Positions 13,442 through 14,889 of a DNA stretch of 14,889 nucleotides are shown here, in pieces. Position 1 is the first letter of the stretch; the number at the start of each line of letters is the position of its first letter. Source of the stretch: Hyphomicrobiales bacterium (lineage in GTDB: Bacteria > Pseudomonadota > Alphaproteobacteria > Rhizobiales > Rhizobiaceae); assembly GCA_015654965.1 (NCBI GenBank), contig JAATGD010000029.1, positions 1 to 14,889 of the forward strand, read 5' to 3'. A program made the translations under genes and the position numbers. The notes below the pieces were generated by a model that saw only the letters and a list, made by a program, of their open reading frames with translations, did no database searches and had not been told where the DNA came from.

Positions 13442-14605
13442 ATGGCCGGAACGGTTGTTGAGGAACTTGTTGCCCTTCTTGGTTATGAAATCCGAGACGA
13501 TGGCGCTGTCAAGAAGTTTGAAGGCCAGTTAAAGGGGCTGGAAAAGCGTGTAGAGGGCATTGGTCGGGCTATCGGCACGGGCATGATTGCCGTTGGAGCT
13601 GCTGTTGCTGGCGGTTTATCGTATCTCGGGTATTCGGCCTTGAGTACGGGGGCAACCTTTGAATCGCTCGAAGTGCGGCTGGAATCGCTTGAGGGATCGA
13701 GCGAGAATGCCAAAGCCGCACTTGATTGGGTGCAGGATTTCGCAGGGAAAACTCCGCTCGCATTGTCCGAAGTGGCTAACGCCTATGCCTCATTGAAGAC
13801 ATTCGGTATCGATCCCATGAACGGCTCTCTAATGGCCGCTGTCGATACCATGGCTATGTCGGGTCAGAAGGCAGACTTCCTCAATGGCATTATTCTCGCC
13901 ATGGGGCAGGCATGGACAAAGGGTAAACTGCAAGGCGAAGAAGCGCTTCAACTTATCGAACGCGGCGTTCCTGTATGGGAATTGCTGTCGAAGGAAATGG
14001 GAAAAACCGCTGAGGAAATTCAGGAGCTATCCAAAAAGGGAAAACTTGGCCGGAAAGAGCTTCAACTTTTGTTCAATGCCATGGGGAAGCGAGCGGCGGG
14101 CGCTTCCGAGAAGGCATCCAAAACGTGGAACGGCATCATGGATCGCTTTGGCGATAAATGGGAAAAGTTCCTCAAGATCATTGCTGATAGCGGATATTTC
14201 GACGCTGCAAAGAAAAAGCTCGAGCAGTTCGCGGACATCGTAGATGGATGGTTCGAGGGCGGGACGGCGGAAAAGGTCGCCAAACAATTGAGCAGTTGGT
14301 TTGTAACCGCTGCAAACGTTATCGGGGCGGTATTCCGCCAGATTGCCGCACATATTTCCTTTCTGGTTAAAAACTGGGAGAAACTGGCCCCTTATGTCAA
14401 GGCAACGGCTATAGCGCTTGGCGTTTTGGCTGCTGCTGCGCGTCCTGTACTGACCATATTTGTTCTTCTGGCCATTGCGGTTGATGATTTCCTGACGTGG
14501 ATGGAGGGCGGGGACAGCATCATCGGGCGGTTTGCGAACAAGCTAAAGGAGCTTTTTGGTATATCGGACGGATTGGCTACGCTGCCGTTCCCGGCGAACT
14601 CATGA
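13442..14605 (+). pseudogene. Tape measure protein, N-terminal part, truncated
   Basis: MAGTVVEELVALLGYEIRDD begins the tape-measure domain that sets tail length. It is followed by a glycine-rich hydrophobic segment (44-66), the region SALSTGATFESLEVRLESL and TGKTPL-like FAGKTPLALSEVA (about 73-112), ERGVPVWELLSKEMG, and a second hydrophobic stretch at about 315-345. Homologues usually run to 600 residues or more; this one ends at 387. The last residues after LKELFGISDG are a frame artefact: at about 14565 the sequence changes to lysozyme in another frame. A ribosome site before ATG 13442 is weak. It lies immediately beyond the antisense accessory genes. Confidence 0.82.
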
Positions 14606-14889
14606 AATGGGTGAATGCTGGCGGTAAAAAGGTGCAGTGTCTTGTCAATAGACGCGCCGCCGAAGCTGGCCTTTGGGCGAAGGGTGAATTCGTTTCATCC
14701 AACTATGTGTCTGCAACGACCGCGACGAACAAGACGGATGTCGCCACCATTGGCGGCGCGGGTGCAGCCGGTGCGCTCGCAACTGCGGGCCCGGTCATTC
14801 CAGAGATAGCGGATACGATCACCAATCAGCAGGACGAGCTTTCCAGCGGCCAGTGGGTGAGGGTGGCAATTGCAGCCGTCATCATCGGA
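14566..14889 (+). pseudogene. GH24-type endolysin, C-terminal fragment, runs off right edge
   Basis: In frame 1 the codons from about 14566 read GRIGYAAVPGELMKWVNAGG and then KKVQCLVNRRAAEAGLWAKG. This is the C-terminal signature of phage GH24 lysozymes (LMKWVNAGGKxxxGLVNRRAAE). It continues with a Ser/Thr-rich linker (SSNYVSATTATNKTD), a glycine/alanine hydrophobic stretch and a probable membrane segment (WVRVAIAAVIIG), as in rhizobial phage endolysins with a C-terminal anchor. The catalytic N-terminus (Glu/Asp/Thr triad) is missing. An ATG at 14602 overlaps the tape-measure stop as ATGA, so a 96+ residue C-terminal piece could be made. It is open at the window edge. Confidence 0.72.

Larger units (their letters stand above)
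3390..14889. mobile_element. Defective prophage, continues past the right edge
   Basis: The order integrase, replication remnant, DnaA-like protein, small and large terminase, portal, head morphogenesis, protease, cement, tail chaperone, tape measure and lysozyme is that of a tailed phage of the DUF1073/DUF2213/DUF2190 type. Virion genes between these landmarks are missing, and several survivors are fused or out of frame, so the element cannot form particles alone. The left end lies within 3356-3486 but is not resolved to the base; the right end is not in view. Confidence 0.9.

Noticed and set aside
3356..14889. Phage-inducible island or satellite rather than prophage
   Set aside because: Many remnants of portal, protease, cement, chaperone, tape measure and lysozyme genes show descent from a full phage by deletion.
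1..14889. CRISPR array or insertion sequence
   Set aside because: No regularly spaced direct repeats, transposase-like frame or terminal inverted repeats with target duplication were seen.

Overview
The window looks like an alphaproteobacterial chromosome, most likely Rhizobiales and probably Brucella/Ochrobactrum-like. This rests on moderately high GC with slightly richer host genes, the gene order pepF / hydrolase / cysteine desulfurase, and protein style; I could not run a database search. Host DNA fills about 1-3355. It holds the N-terminal 372 codons of an M3-family oligoendopeptidase F (minus, runs off the left edge), an alpha/beta hydrolase with its own terminator (minus), and a divergent NifS/IscS-type cysteine desulfurase (plus). 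In Rhizobiales this desulfurase is normally the first gene of the suf Fe-S assembly operon, but here a prophage starts directly behind it.

The prophage occupies about 3.4 kb to the right edge. A leftward tyrosine integrase lies at the host boundary. Next to it, with no repressor, cro or excisionase, is the C-terminal remnant of a replication protein, then an orphan DnaA domain-IV protein and a small early-region protein. From 6300 to 8270 lies an accessory stretch: two intrinsic terminators bracketing about 220 nt rich in inverted repeats (candidate structured RNA), several small mostly leftward ORFs, and a second nested hairpin region at 7041-7140. The packaging module follows, with intact small and large terminase subunits.

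The rest of the virion module has collapsed. A DUF1073-type portal carries a one-base frameshift and then runs into a MuF-like head morphogenesis fragment. That runs into a DUF2213-type (prohead protease) fragment, then the start of a DUF2190-type cement protein, and then the C-terminal part of a tail assembly chaperone. Two leftward accessory genes (moron-like: one secreted, one cytoplasmic) sit antisense in the tail operon. A shortened tape-measure protein then changes frame straight into the C-terminal part of a GH24-type lysozyme, which runs off the right edge. Major capsid, head completion, sheath/tube, baseplate, fibres and the lysozyme N-terminus are all missing.

The whole is best read as a defective prophage shortened by at least six separate deletions, most of which fall inside coding sequences. 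It keeps integrase, DnaA-like protein, terminase and accessory genes but cannot make a particle alone. The two regions most likely to hold something undescribed are the terminator-bracketed structured RNA (6395-6638) and the second hairpin region (7041-7140).
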